Assembly (NCBI GenBank): GCA_000316135.1
Contig: JH993801.1
Location: 1,631 to 49,264, forward strand
Reading direction: 5' to 3'
From: Trachipleistophora hominis
Lineage: Eukaryota; Microsporidia; Pleistophoridae
Length of the DNA: 47,634 bases
Within the stretch, counting starts at the first letter, position 1, and each line of letters opens with the position of its first letter. Below are positions 10,509 to 20,705 of the stretch, in pieces. A program made the translations under genes and the position numbers. The notes under the pieces were generated by a model. That model saw only the letters and a program-made list of their open reading frames with translations. It made no database searches and was not told the origin of the DNA.

Positions 10509-11678
10509 CATCTTCACCAATATTGATTTTAAAAAATGTAAACCAAAACGTTAGAAGGAAATTGAACCATAAACTTGTTTTACAAGCAGTTTCAGCAGAT
10601 AAAATGAACGCTTATAAGGTGAAGATCAAAAGGGAAAACATGCTTTATTCAAAGAAAGAAACGTGTTTATGATGTTTCAAGAACATAATTTGCTTTTTAA
10701 ATGCTTGTGATACTTCTAATAAGAAATAATAGTAAATAAGATCTATCATTAGTTTAACATAAGAAATTCATTCGAACAGACAATGAAGTTCTTGTTCCGT
10801 TACATAAAGAAGTGCAGTAATGTGTAATATTAGATAAAAATAAATTAAATTTACGGTATTTATATTGGTTGCACTGTGTTTATTGGTAACAAAACATCTA
10901 TTGGATATTTACATTGAACCATTTAGTTACACTGAAACTATCTATTAAATTCACCTTTCGATTACATCCACGTATTTTTGCTTTTCAATAACCGCAGCAA
11001 AATACGTCCAATGTGAAACTTAGATAATAATTTATTAGACTTGCTTAGGTGCATTGCATGTGTGATAACTTAATTTAATGAACTTTTAGTAAAAATTATA
11101 TGTTTTTGGTTGAGGATGAAGTGGGCATTCTTGAAACAATAGGATAACAAATATAGTTAGTAATTTGTTGTCTTTTATAACATATAGATTTAAGAGGAAC
11201 AGGCAATGTATTTTTGTGCAGCAGCTAATCATCATTTGAATCATGTTTTTGTTAAAAGGAAAATCGATCGCAATATAAAATCATATAGTTAGTTATATGA
11301 TTCTTTGAAATAAAGGAATATTTACTTTCTCATATATTGAACAGCCAACGAACGTAATTTTTACAGGTAAACGTAGTAGTGTGGAGGTGTGATAAATAAA
11401 TTTAATTTTGTTCTATTTACGGATAATATGTAAATAAATGATAACTCAATTCAAAGTAATAAATATTATTCTTAGGAATGAATTTTTAATAATGAAATGA
11501 GGAAATGGCTTTAGAAACATGTAATTCACCTATTTTATAGGAATATAATTAAATCCTTAAACAGAAGACGTAACAGTGATTTGATAATGATATTTAACTA
11601 AGTTCTTGAACAAACACGTGGGAATAATTCTACAATTTGTTTCATTCTATTATTTTAAAAATGTTTCAAAACAACGAA

Positions 11679-11681
11679 CCC
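11679..11681 (+). promoter_or_regulatory. C-run start motif, CCCH gene
   Basis: CCC two bases before the ATG at 11684 (CCCTTATG, identical to the site of the oxidoreductase gene at 19109). Confidence 0.5.
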
Positions 11682-11683
11682 TT

Positions 11684-12391
11684 ATGATTAGACGGATGTT
11701 GGTACCAACCAAATTGTGCAAAGCCCTTTTGAGATTTAGGACAGCGATTTTGACGGATAGCGATTTAAAGGATGAATTGAAGGATGTGAGTGAAGCTAAG
11801 AACGATACGATGAACAACAAACAGGACTACGGAAAGACCGAGGAGGATGAGCTTGAAGAGGGCGAGGTGTACATAAAAAGAAAGCGGGTGGTAAGTGAAT
11901 CATATCAAGGAGAAAAGCGTTTGAAATACGTAAATTGTGATGTTATTATAGACAAAACGGCAAGAAGTGAAGATGATTTGGATGATGAAGCTGAAAAAAA
12001 AACAATGCTGTGCGACAAAAAGTATTTTTTGTATGATAGCTCGGACAACGATTCTGATACAGAACCAAAAAACATAACCAAACCGATTAAAAACAGCGTA
12101 AACGTATCACGACAACCTATTCAGACACCTCAACGTAGAACGGATTCTACGAAACAGTCAAATTATCGTTCGCAGATATGCCGGTTCTTTCTTACCCACT
12201 CTTGTACTAAGGGTGATGCGTGCAGTTACTCACATGATATTAAACGATTACCGTGCAAAGCGTTTCATATGAAAAAAAATTGCAGCAGAAAGAACTGCAT
12301 GTTTTCGCACGAGCCCATCAGTGTGGCGGAACTTAACAGAATGGCTGAGAGTGAGAAATGGGAAAACAACGACTTTGTTTCTCCGTTCTAA
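11684..12391 (+). CDS. Tandem CCCH zinc-finger protein (ZC3H4/Cps3-like)
   Basis: 235 residues from the ATG at 11684, next to CCCTT; the longer frame to 11606 needs a TTG start. The N-terminal half is polar with acidic patches (EEDELEEGEVY, DSSDNDSDTE). The C-terminal third carries two adjoining CCCH fingers: a CX7CX5CX3H finger (CRFFLTHSCTKGDACSYSH) and a CX8CX4CX3H finger (CKAFHMKKNCSRKNCMFSH). The second, followed by EPIS, resembles the last finger of animal ZC3H4/6/8 and fission yeast Cps3 proteins (PCK-H-NC-C-FSH). CCCH fingers usually bind single-stranded RNA, so a nuclear RNA-processing or termination role is likely; the exact orthologue is inferred. Confidence 0.82.
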   Translation: MIRRMLVPTKLCKALLRFRTAILTDSDLKDELKDVSEAKNDTMNNKQDYGKTEEDELEEGEVYIKRKRVVSESYQGEKRLKYVNCDVIIDKTARSEDDLDDEAEKKTMLCDKKYFLYDSSDNDSDTEPKNITKPIKNSVNVSRQPIQTPQRRTDSTKQSNYRSQICRFFLTHSCTKGDACSYSHDIKRLPCKAFHMKKNCSRKNCMFSHEPISVAELNRMAESEKWENNDFVSPF

Positions 12392-13736
12392 CTACCATTG
12401 GTTTATCATCCATAATTTTATGTGGCACCTTTCCCACACTCGCAATGATTTATATCAGTTTTAGCCTTTTATTCATCGTTGTTATTAGCAATTGATTATT
12501 AATCAAAGAATCTTTAAACGTTTCAACAACGATTTAATCAAATATTCATAACGTTAACTTATTGTACCTTACATTCTGTACTTTACGTGAAATAATGGCG
12601 TGTAAGTTAAGATTTAACACATTTTTATTTTTTCTATTCTATTTTTATATGCATACCGTTATACCAAATTCAAGTCTATAAACATCTATTCATTATTTCA
12701 TCACACATTACAAAGTCTTGACGTGTTTTTATTGAAATACGTACATTCTCTTGTTCTTTGAATTGTAATATGGCATTTAACCAATCTCCTATTTCTCTGT
12801 TGAACCATCTTTCAGTACCACAATTACGCACTAAGACCTCTACGTTTATTTTTTAGACGCACACTTTAACACTCAAAGAGGATCCTTGGCTTGAATTATA
12901 TGCGTTAATATTTATTATCAATGGTATGATCAGTACTTTTATTGTTCGAATGGTTCGTAGCTTCATCTGAAAGGGAAATTTATGATAAAATAAAGAACTT
13001 TGTATATGGTACGAACTCTTTTACTGCAATTAATTTTCCTTAAGTTATTTCAATTTTGCACAGTAAAAACATTTTTTCCTCAATATAATTGCTTGTGACG
13101 TTATGTGTTCTTTAACACTAAGTTTTGTTTCTGAGTGCAGCTGATTCTTTAGTTTTAAATGTTAAAGATTTGCAACATGGAAATTACTAACAAACAAAAA
13201 TTGATAATTTCTAATTTTTAGCAAAATTAAAATTTATTGATCTTGATATTATCAGAATCATAACAAACTAACTTCCTGAAATTTGTTAATTCAAGATACA
13301 GCCACGTGTTCCGTCAAAGTATATGTAGAAAGACAAGAGATTTGTTTATTTTTAGACGTTTGTCGATAACATGTACGAAGAGGATATGAAGAGTATTGTC
13401 AGCGGAACAATCAGATATATGGGGCAAAGGTGTAATCGTAGATGTTATTTTAAATTTTTGGTTTTTAAGGATTATCTGCCGGCTTTTTACGGGTGTATTG
13501 CATTTTAATAAAGACTTTATTAATTAATAAATCAAGATTGCGCTTAATACCGACCGCTACATATGTTTACAGCGAATTCTGACCGATCTTTTTTGATTAG
13601 TGTTATACATTAATTAACGATCGACCTTTCATGACAGAGAAGTCGTATAACTATTAAATTTTTACATGCAAGAAAGATCCGTCTATATTCGTAGAGAAAC
13701 AGCACACTTATCTAATGTAAAAAATACTTTAATAAT
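12392..13736. other. Intergenic region with a possible 45-codon frame
   Basis: Mostly AT-rich. A frame at 13371-13508 (begins MYEEDMKSIVSGTIRYMGQR, ends FYGCIAF) is less AT-rich than its surroundings and follows an acceptor-like TTTATTTTTAG, so it could be a small protein or last exon. I could not find a matching upstream exon. A GTAAGT at 12602 follows a short ATG frame, but no acceptor fits. Confidence 0.4.
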
Positions 13737-14540
13737 CTAAGCGCTCCCTTCACATTTATGGTCATTCATTTCTTTGAGTTTCTCAAAATATTCTATCAAC
13801 TGTTTTACGCGTCCTTTGAACATCTTAAGCTCGTCAAGGCTCATTTCTGGTTTCAGAAAATCGGAATACTTAAATGTTTTGGTTTTGGTGTCAAATACAA
13901 CTTTTGTATTGTTCTTTACGTTTTTAATATTTTTCTTTTTAGGCGTAAACGATGAAAAAAAGCTTTTAAACGTTGTAGCGAGTGTTTCATCGTTTTTCTT
14001 TTTGGTTTTCTTCGGGTTTTTAGGTTTTTGCGTCTTTTTTTGCGAAAAAGGAGGACATGATGCGACTTCACGATGATTTTTTTCCTCTACTGATATTATT
14101 GACTGTACTGCATCATCCTGTCCAATCGGAACATCGGAGACGTGATCATTCATGGCATCTTTGTCATCGAGCTCTATCTCCCCCTCCAGGGCCTTTAATT
14201 CACCACGACTTGTTATGGTACTCACTTCACCACCTATCATCTTATCACATTCTGTGGGTTCGGTGCTTAGCAGCTCTTCGTTCACATCTTCGTTTTTTCC
14301 TCTCCTCAGGAATCGGAATTCGTTGTTTGCCTCCCTCATCTCATCCTCATCGATTTCTAAGACAACTTCAGTGCCATAAAATTCGTTTATCTTCATCGTA
14401 CTACCCTTGACGCCTGGTATTTCGTTCAACCTTCTTTCGCACGTAGCACTCCGTAATTTTTCTGGTGTGTTACCTTCCATCGTATTAGCGTTTTTGTCCA
14501 AAGTTTTGTTATTGTCCTTTTTAGTATTCACTTTTCTCAT
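13737..14540 (-). CDS. Lys-rich hydrophilic protein, unknown
   Basis: 267 residues, no membrane span. The N-terminus is polar and basic (KVNTKKDNNKTLDKNANT), the middle is acidic (LEIDEDEMREANNE, ALEGEIELDD), and a Lys-rich block follows (QKKTQKPKNPKKTKKKND and TPKKKNIKNVKNN) that looks like a nuclear localisation signal. The C-terminus (about 225-262, SLDELKMFKGRVKQLIEYFE) is predicted helical. The ATG at 14540 has an in-frame TGA 15 nt upstream, so this is the longest possible ATG start. Unlike most neighbours there is no C-run motif. I recognise no family. A chromatin or nucleolar role would be a guess from composition only. Confidence 0.78.
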   Translation of the reverse strand: MRKVNTKKDNNKTLDKNANTMEGNTPEKLRSATCERRLNEIPGVKGSTMKINEFYGTEVVLEIDEDEMREANNEFRFLRRGKNEDVNEELLSTEPTECDKMIGGEVSTITSRGELKALEGEIELDDKDAMNDHVSDVPIGQDDAVQSIISVEEKNHREVASCPPFSQKKTQKPKNPKKTKKKNDETLATTFKSFFSSFTPKKKNIKNVKNNTKVVFDTKTKTFKYSDFLKPEMSLDELKMFKGRVKQLIEYFEKLKEMNDHKCEGSA

Positions 14541-15163
14541 CGTCCACGTTTTTCATCTTCTTTTTTATATTTGTTACATAACCTAAAACTTGTTGTGATT
14601 TTTTCAGAATCTTAAATTTTAATAGGTCACTCATCGTTTTAATTTAATGACACCCTTTAAAATGTATTATAATTAAAAAATAATATTAAACGTGTCAAAA
14701 CACACAATAATATATGAACGTAGCAAATACACAACAACTATTATTCACGCAGAACATGGTGATTTACACCAACTTCAACATAAGAATCAACGTACATAAC
14801 AACATTATAATATTTTCTAAATAATTGATAAACGTGGTTTTGGCTTTAAAATACTTACAAATTTGTTACTATGAGGACTAAAGTTTCTCGTGTTATAGAA
14901 CAAAATTTGCTTTATAAACAAAATAGCGGTTCATCCCAAACATTTTACAAGATTTTTATTCTGAAATCAGTCACCTGCTCAACATTTTTTCAAGATAAAA
15001 GCTTTAAATATACTTTTCATAGGATCGTTACATCAACATTGTTATAATTGTATCTTTGAGAACACAAATTTTTTGTAATTATTTGATGTATGTGTCTTTA
15101 TACGGAATATGTACGGCTGTCTCTATTTCATTCCTTTTCATGAAATAGCCCCGTCTACGTGAA
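14541..15163. other. Intergenic region between divergent genes
   Basis: Separates a minus-strand gene from BUD31. AT-rich, no supported gene or repeat; presumably holds both promoters. Confidence 0.5.
15149..15152 (+). promoter_or_regulatory. C-run start motif, BUD31
   Basis: CCCC 11 bases before the ATG at 15164. Confidence 0.4.
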
Positions 15164-15532
15164 ATGACAAAAATTGTTAAAGATTTACCCGACGAGTACC
15201 AAAAATTAGAAAAAGATGTGGCAGCGCTCAGCAAATTTAATATATTTCAATATATACATGAGAGATCACGTCTTATTTACACAAAATATAAAAAAAGAGA
15301 GATTTCTTCCTCATTATATTCATTTTTGTGCAGGAACCAATACGTTGATGTGCAATTAACGATTTATTGGCAAAAACAGGGATATGAAAATTTGTGTTGT
15401 GTGCTCTGTGTACATTCCGAGGATAAGACTAAAGAAAACGTGTGTATCTGCCGAGTACCACAACGTAATTTAAAACACAATGAAATTGTTGAATGCAGCG
15501 TGTGCAAGTGTATGGGATGTAGCGGATATTAG
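15164..15532 (+). CDS. BUD31: Bud31/G10 spliceosome-associated protein
   Basis: 122 residues, somewhat shorter than yeast and human Bud31. Recognised from its highly conserved C-terminal half: WQKQGYENLCCVLC, CICRVPQRNL and a final ECSVCKCMGCSG. Together these supply the cysteine set that binds zinc in this family. The N-terminal half keeps the helical pattern (TKYKKREISSSLYSFL matches the FYKRKAISRELYEY region) but loses the basic extreme N-terminus. Bud31 sits in the activated spliceosome near the U6/Prp8 centre. Its presence implies an active splicing machinery, consistent with the short introns at 20.7-33.4 kb and 47.2 kb. Single exon; ATG with CCCC upstream. Confidence 0.96.
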   Translation: MTKIVKDLPDEYQKLEKDVAALSKFNIFQYIHERSRLIYTKYKKREISSSLYSFLCRNQYVDVQLTIYWQKQGYENLCCVLCVHSEDKTKENVCICRVPQRNLKHNEIVECSVCKCMGCSGY

Positions 15533-15983
15533 CCGTTAACACATATTTTAGCATTAATTAGAATACTTGATCAACTATTGCAGCTTTATAATGGTTAATG
15601 AGTGTGTAGATGAGCATTTTGTTCGATTACTACGATAAACTTGTCATGGAATGCCCGATACTTAACGCCATTTCTCTACGCAATAAGATTTTTAGTTTTA
15701 TAAGTACCTATTCTGCCTATGAACCTCCAATAACACCCATTATATGAAACAGTACTAGGGCAAAAAATTTTACGTTAGTGTTTCAAAGAATAAAAACGTT
15801 ATTTCATTACTATACAAATATATTTTTTAAATATTAACCTAACCATCATAACCTGGTGTTCATTACTGCCAGCTGTTTTGATTGTTGTAATCTCAATAAA
15901 AATGATATTTGTTCATTACCTCGTTCATCAGAGTTTTCTTTTTTTATATTACCAAAATTTCATTTTTTCTGCCCCTAAGGAAT
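15533..15983. other. Intergenic region
   Basis: AT-rich. The in-frame stretch 15909-15983 is open but has only a TTG start, so I treat it as 5' untranslated. Confidence 0.5.
15972..15975 (+). promoter_or_regulatory. C-run start motif, methyltransferase gene
   Basis: CCCC eight bases before the ATG at 15984 (CCCCTAAGGAATATG). Confidence 0.5.
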
Positions 15984-16556
15984 ATGACATCAACGTCCTG
16001 CTCGTATTTTCTTCTTGGTTCTCTACACGTTCTCTTACTACGTTATAACACGCCGTGTACAACAGTGTTCTCCCTCTACGCGCTTCTTCTGTTCCTTTAC
16101 ATTTACACGACAAACACTCTCAAACTTGAGATGCATATTAAGGAAAACGACCTGTTTTACTTTGTTTTTTCACAGGCACTGGAACATTATTTCATGCAGA
16201 GCTACCTGAGATACAGAATTTTCAGCATATTTGGCGGGTTAACAACCATTGCAGGTGCTACCGCTTTCATTTATTCCCTGCTATCCTGTAAAATGAGTAA
16301 CACAACCACACCGTTTACAGGATTGTTCTCTGTTGTACGACATCCATTACATTCTTCGTTGTTCATTTTTCTAGTAGGATCGTGTGTTTATCTTTCATCA
16401 TTCGTTTCACTTGCCGTGCTTGTGTGGTATATTAGGACGAATGTATCATCGTTTGCCGTTCTAGATGAGGTTTATAAGGATCATGAGGAATATTTAAGAA
16501 ATGTTCCAAGCGGTATTCCGTTTATGATTACAGAGGTAAAGAAGAAGAAGGATTAG
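15984..16556 (+). CDS. STE14: Protein-S-isoprenylcysteine O-methyltransferase (Ste14/ICMT type)
   Basis: 190 residues, shorter than yeast Ste14. ICMT methylates the C-terminal prenylated cysteine of CaaX proteins (Ras/Rho-type GTPases) in the ER membrane using S-adenosylmethionine. Several membrane spans are visible, then the diagnostic C-terminal block: GLFSVVRHP (RHP at 119-121), a re-entrant hydrophobic hairpin (SSLFIFLVGSCVYLSSFVSL), acidic DE at 161-162, the Y-DHEEYL helix and SGIPF (177-180), matching the Ste14 VGIPF end. The tail is basic (EVKKKKD). The start chosen follows CCCC; an N-terminal extension to 15909 would need TTG. A Rho-effector-like kinase at 36.7-40.2 kb would fit a cell with prenylated Rho proteins, which is inference. 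Confidence 0.9.
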   Translation: MTSTSCSYFLLGSLHVLLLRYNTPCTTVFSLYALLLFLYIYTTNTLKLEMHIKENDLFYFVFSQALEHYFMQSYLRYRIFSIFGGLTTIAGATAFIYSLLSCKMSNTTTPFTGLFSVVRHPLHSSLFIFLVGSCVYLSSFVSLAVLVWYIRTNVSSFAVLDEVYKDHEEYLRNVPSGIPFMITEVKKKKD

Positions 16557-17814
16557 TATGAAAGGTAAGAGAGTAAAGATCTTAATAAAAGTTATTTACT
16601 GTTTCTAGTACAAGGACAGTCGCCGTGTACCAATATTTATGTATTAATTAACATATTTCAACAGTTTTATTTTATATGCCGTGTAACTTTTTCATTTCAC
16701 CCAATATCACCGCACGTAATGCAAATTTGCCTTTATTTGTTTATTGCCTACGGTTTTGTACAATTCACAGTTTTATCCTTTGTAATAAAACATTTTATCT
16801 TTTTTTAAACCTTACAAATTTGTGATAATGCCTGTTGTCAGACGTGTCATACTAAATCAGATATTTTAAAGTATACTCAGTACGTACTATAAACTTGACA
16901 ATTCTCTGATGCATGTTAATTTATTTTTTTATAACAACGTCTTTATTTACTTTCACTACCTCATATCGCACATAGATGTTCGTATGGTAGGCTAAGTTTT
17001 TTTATTGAAAGAGCTTTTTTAAAAAAATCCGGCGACTAACCATCTGGTCGGCTGGAGCCAACCTTGGCCACCGGTCTTTTGTTCATGAATTTTCTTGTGT
17101 CAATTTAGTACACGTTTTAATTTTCTTGCTGTATGATAAAAATTTAACGTTGTACAAAAATCTGATGATTTAAATCGACAGTATCAAACAAAGTGATTTT
17201 GTTTAAATAAGTACAAATGGCTAAAGAATTAACACATGAAACCTTTCACTATCAACTATAAATCTTAAACTCTCTTTCAAATAAGAAATAGTTTTTCAGC
17301 TTTCACTACAATTCAATAAGACATAGAATAATTGTTATTGCAACGAATTATAAATGTGATTAAACGATAGAGTTATATCCTTAGTACGTATATAGTATGA
17401 TCTACTATTCACACTATAGCCATTTATAGTTCATAAAACACGAAATTATTTTAGTATTCGTTTTGGAAAGCTGAGTAAAATGCCTTTAGAAAAAGCCTGA
17501 ATATATCGTTCAATCAAGGCTGTGATTTGCACTTAAGAAACGATACAGTAAAATAACCGTACAAGATACTATTAGCGAGCCTAATATTATTTACAAGAAA
17601 AAAATTAATTAGTTCGATAGAGCACTGCCTAAAATTAACGGAAATTTTAAAACATTTAGCTGCTCAAATATTAAAGACATGCAAAAAATAAGACAACCAT
17701 TGTTAATTAAATGCAGAAGATTAACTTACAGTTACGAATAAAAGATAATAAAAGATAATAAAAGATGCGCATCCAATTCAATTTAGACAAAACAAATAAA
17801 CTTAACCTATTCAT
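16557..17814. other. Intergenic region with R2 repeat
   Basis: R2 copy at about 16925-17086. A triple AAAGATAATA direct repeat lies at 17741-17765. No supported gene. Confidence 0.5.
16925..17086 (+). repeat. R2 dispersed repeat copy
   Basis: Core GGTCGGCTGGAGCCAACC then TTGGCCACCGGTC and TTTTGTTCATG. The left arm (TTTATTTACTTTCACTACCT) is followed by a partly duplicated stretch. The core can fold with a GGCT/AGCC stem. Confidence 0.6.
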
Positions 17815-19109
17815 TTACCTAAACGTAAAAACTATGCCTTCGTCGCTCAGTTTATTCACGAGCTCAGTATCATAAAAAAGCATAGCTGGTGTAACTACTC
17901 CACCATCGCATAACGTAAACTTTTGCGAATTGCATATTCTGTCATGAAGATAAATTGCACATTCTACCATACAAATCGGCGTAGTCTTGTATCCCGGATC
18001 AGGTCCTGTAACGGACAAATGTTCCATCTGGCGTTCAGCATTCTCACCCTGTCCAGACATGTTGTCCTGCACTTCATAGTAACCGTACAAGTTCATTTCG
18101 AAAGACGATTTGTTTATTTCTTCGTTTGTCAGCCCATGTTTTACTCGTCCGCATGTGAAGAACCCCGGATATTTCAGAAGCACCTTTCTTCCTAATTTTG
18201 ATCTTGCCAACCAGAAAATAATCGTAAAGAAGAACATAAAAATTATCACGCCAAACAGTCCGCCAACCTCCATGTATATATAGAAATCTACAACGGGCTC
18301 GTCATTATTTTCATGAAATGCTTTTTGACTGCGTGTTACAACAGAATGATCTGTGCCCATGAATATGACGCAATAACACATCCTTTCTTTGCTGTAAATT
18401 ATTTTGCTTGGTGCCTTCGATCTCCTGTTTTTCCGTTTTTTTGTTTTGGCCGGTCAAAATAGCTTGCTAACCCGTAAACAAGCGATTCAAAGGTAGCAAA
18501 ATTACATTTTACGTCTTTGAACCTCAGAAAATTGTAAATACTTATGCATGAAGTACCTGAAACACTGTTTCTGCTAGATACCCTGACATCTGTCATAGCT
18601 TGACTATCAGAGGCATCTGATGGTTTGTCATCCATTTCTTTTCCTTGGTCCGCAATTTGTTTGTCGCCATTTATCCTGCCCAGAATTTTCCTTTTCAAAA
18701 TATCAAACCCTATATCCGACGGAACGGAATCAAATCCACAACAATTTAGAACGTATACGCCTTTTTCTCGCGCTTTTTCGTCAAATTTCTTTATAATATT
18801 ATTGATAAACGTTGTTTCTCCTGTTATATCGACATAGTGACAGTTGTTGTTGATGCAAGACTCCACGACAGCTTCTCCGCACCGTATATACGGACCTGCA
18901 CAGTTCAAAAGGACCATTGCTTTGCTTGTTATGATCTCCAGATTGTTCGTATCACACTGTATTACAGGATAATTTTTCGGATTGTGTGATATTTTGGAGG
19001 GCGTACGAGCAGACAAAGCGATGCGTAACGGATATTTCTGAAGATGTGATATTATGTGCCGTGCAGTGAAACCGCTAGCACCGTAAACTACGATATCATA
19101 CTCCTTCAT
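17815..19109 (-). CDS. Saccharopine-dehydrogenase-like oxidoreductase (SCCPDH family), frameshifted
   Basis: Two overlapping frames together give one SCCPDH-like protein. The first (19109 to a TAA at 18399) has the Rossmann motif GASGFTARH, LNCAGPYIRCGEAVVESC, YVDITGE, and NCCGFDSVPSDIGFD. The second (to 17815) continues with FMGTDHSVVTRSQ, a membrane helix (GVIIFMFFFTIIFW), KYPGFF, GPDPGYKTTPICMV and the end GGVVTPAML. The second frame is -1 to the first; it is open from a TGA at 18454-18456. Switching at the seven-A run (18436-18442) gives about 431 residues, close to the human protein (429). Conserved residues appear in the second frame right up to the junction. Probably a sequencing indel, but the A_AAA_AAC context also allows programmed frameshifting. 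The family acts at lipid droplets or membranes; substrate unknown. The start follows CCCTT. Confidence 0.85.
18435..18442 (-). other. Frameshift site at seven-A run with slippery heptamer
   Basis: On the minus strand the codons are CAA AAA AAC, so A_AAA_AAC lies in the correct phase for a -1 shift. I see no convincing stem-loop in the next 40 nt. One missing A in the assembly would give the same result. Confidence 0.7.
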
Positions 19110-19111
19110 AA

Positions 19112-19114
19112 GGG
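19112..19114 (-). promoter_or_regulatory. C-run start motif, oxidoreductase gene
   Basis: CCC two bases before the ATG at 19109 (CCCTTATG). Confidence 0.5.
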
Positions 19115-19798
19115 TAAAAAAATCCTTAGATTAATCACCTGACGGAGATTATGTGTATAAAAAAATAACAGATAAATTTTTAAGTAAATAATATACAATA
19201 CACACTTCCTCGTGTAATAATGTTTATTAAAGTTAGTTAACTTGTCTCATCTTCATAATATTTTTTATACGCTGATAGTAATTGTTTTCATTCGTTTTCA
19301 GATCAATATACTGAAAAAGAAGACGTCGTTTATCGAAATTTTTAATTTATTCGTACAATAAAACATCAATTCAATCAAAATGACTTTTATAAAGAAGAAA
19401 TAGACATTAACCTGTCTATTCAAAATACTTTATAATACATATAAATAACAAATACTATCTTATAGTTATAAGAAAATAAACAAAATTATAATCTAATACC
19501 TTCTCATCGAACACGGAAACCAAACTGAATTAATTACTAATTTTTTGATTTAGACTGATTTAATTTAGCATCTTATTTTAGAAAATCATCTAAAAAAATT
19601 CTGATGCTAATTAAACAATTCGTTTTATCGTCATCTGATATCATGACATATTTTGGTTTGTGCTGCAATAAAATCTCTGAAAAACAAAGTTGTGTTTTCA
19701 GGAGCTATGATTATCAAATTTGTTTGTATACGCAACTTAAAAAGCCTTAGAAACATTTGGTTGTGATTGTTTCAATTTGTTAACTAGTCTATATTATT

Positions 19799-19900
19799 TT
19801 AAAAAGTAATTTTTATTTATTACTTCACACCTCACAACACGGCTCTTCTCTGATCTGCTAGAACTAACCATGGTTACCTGCCTTTGATTCTTAGAACCGT
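19799..19900 (+). repeat. R2 dispersed repeat copy
   Basis: Core GATCTGCTAGAACTAACCAT then GGTTACCTGCCTTTGATTC, preceded by the shared CACACCTCACAACACGGCTC arm. Confidence 0.55.
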
Positions 19901-20705
19901 TTTGCACATTAGTAAAAACGTAACACTACCAAACATTCTTTGTTGATACGAAATATTTTGGAAGTGAAAAAACTAACAGTAAACCATAAAGTTAGTAACT
20001 GGACAGACAACGAAAATAAAAACATGTTAAATGGTGGTTATTAAATTTTTTATCTCGTATACTTTTGTTAAAGTCTAGTGACGAGTTATACCACCAAAAG
20101 TTAAAAATTGGAAATGTAGATTAAAAATGACTTGAAGGTATTTAAATATCAAATAATGAATTTTATGTTTTTTAACACGTAATATTTTGTGAATAAGCTT
20201 GTCATTTAAGGAATTACTTTTCTGAACGACTATGAGGTGGTCACGAAGGTTATACTTGTTACCAACCACACCTTCGTGCCAATGATAAATAAATCATCAT
20301 CTAGTAACGATACTTCGTGTGATAACTCTCTGTATAATCATCTAGGAACTCTGCGGGTTGTTAACATCTATTTAAATAGCCTCCCATAGGGCTGAAACAT
20401 TGATAATAACTACGTTAGTAGCGATACTAGGATTAGAAATAGTCAGAAAATGCAGGTATTTACTTTCGTATCTGCTTTTGACATTAATAAAAAATTGCCC
20501 TATAAATAATTAATATTCCGTTGTTTTAATCCAATTCAATCAAATTTTAAGGAAAATCTGAGAACTGTGAATTCCGAACTAAGTCATCATTATCTGCGTA
20601 ACTATTTAAACAACCATCTATTACAATAATTATAACGGTATAAAGTTGTGCAGTTGCATTTTGATTTATTCTAAGATTTCAACGAAATTCAACTCAATAA
20701 TATGC

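Larger units (their letters stand above)
10286..11683. other. Intergenic region with tandem repeat
   Basis: A short-period tandem array lies just after the J-protein stop; the rest is AT-rich with no supported gene. The open frame upstream of 11684 could only start at TTG. Confidence 0.5.
19110..20705. other. Intergenic region with R2 repeat and a hairpin
   Basis: R2 copy at about 19799-19900. Inverted repeat CACGAAGGT (20232-20240) / ACCTTCGTG (20270-20278) about 430 nt after the first paralogue's stop could form a stem. No supported gene. Confidence 0.5.

Noticed and set aside
12594..12681. ATG-proximal GTAAGT at 12602 suggesting a 5' ribosomal-protein-type intron
   Set aside because: No YTAAT plus acceptor within range and no downstream exon matching a known protein.
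12940..12975. GTTCGAATGGTTCG resembling a tRNA T-arm
   Set aside because: No acceptor or anticodon stems around it; not a tRNA.
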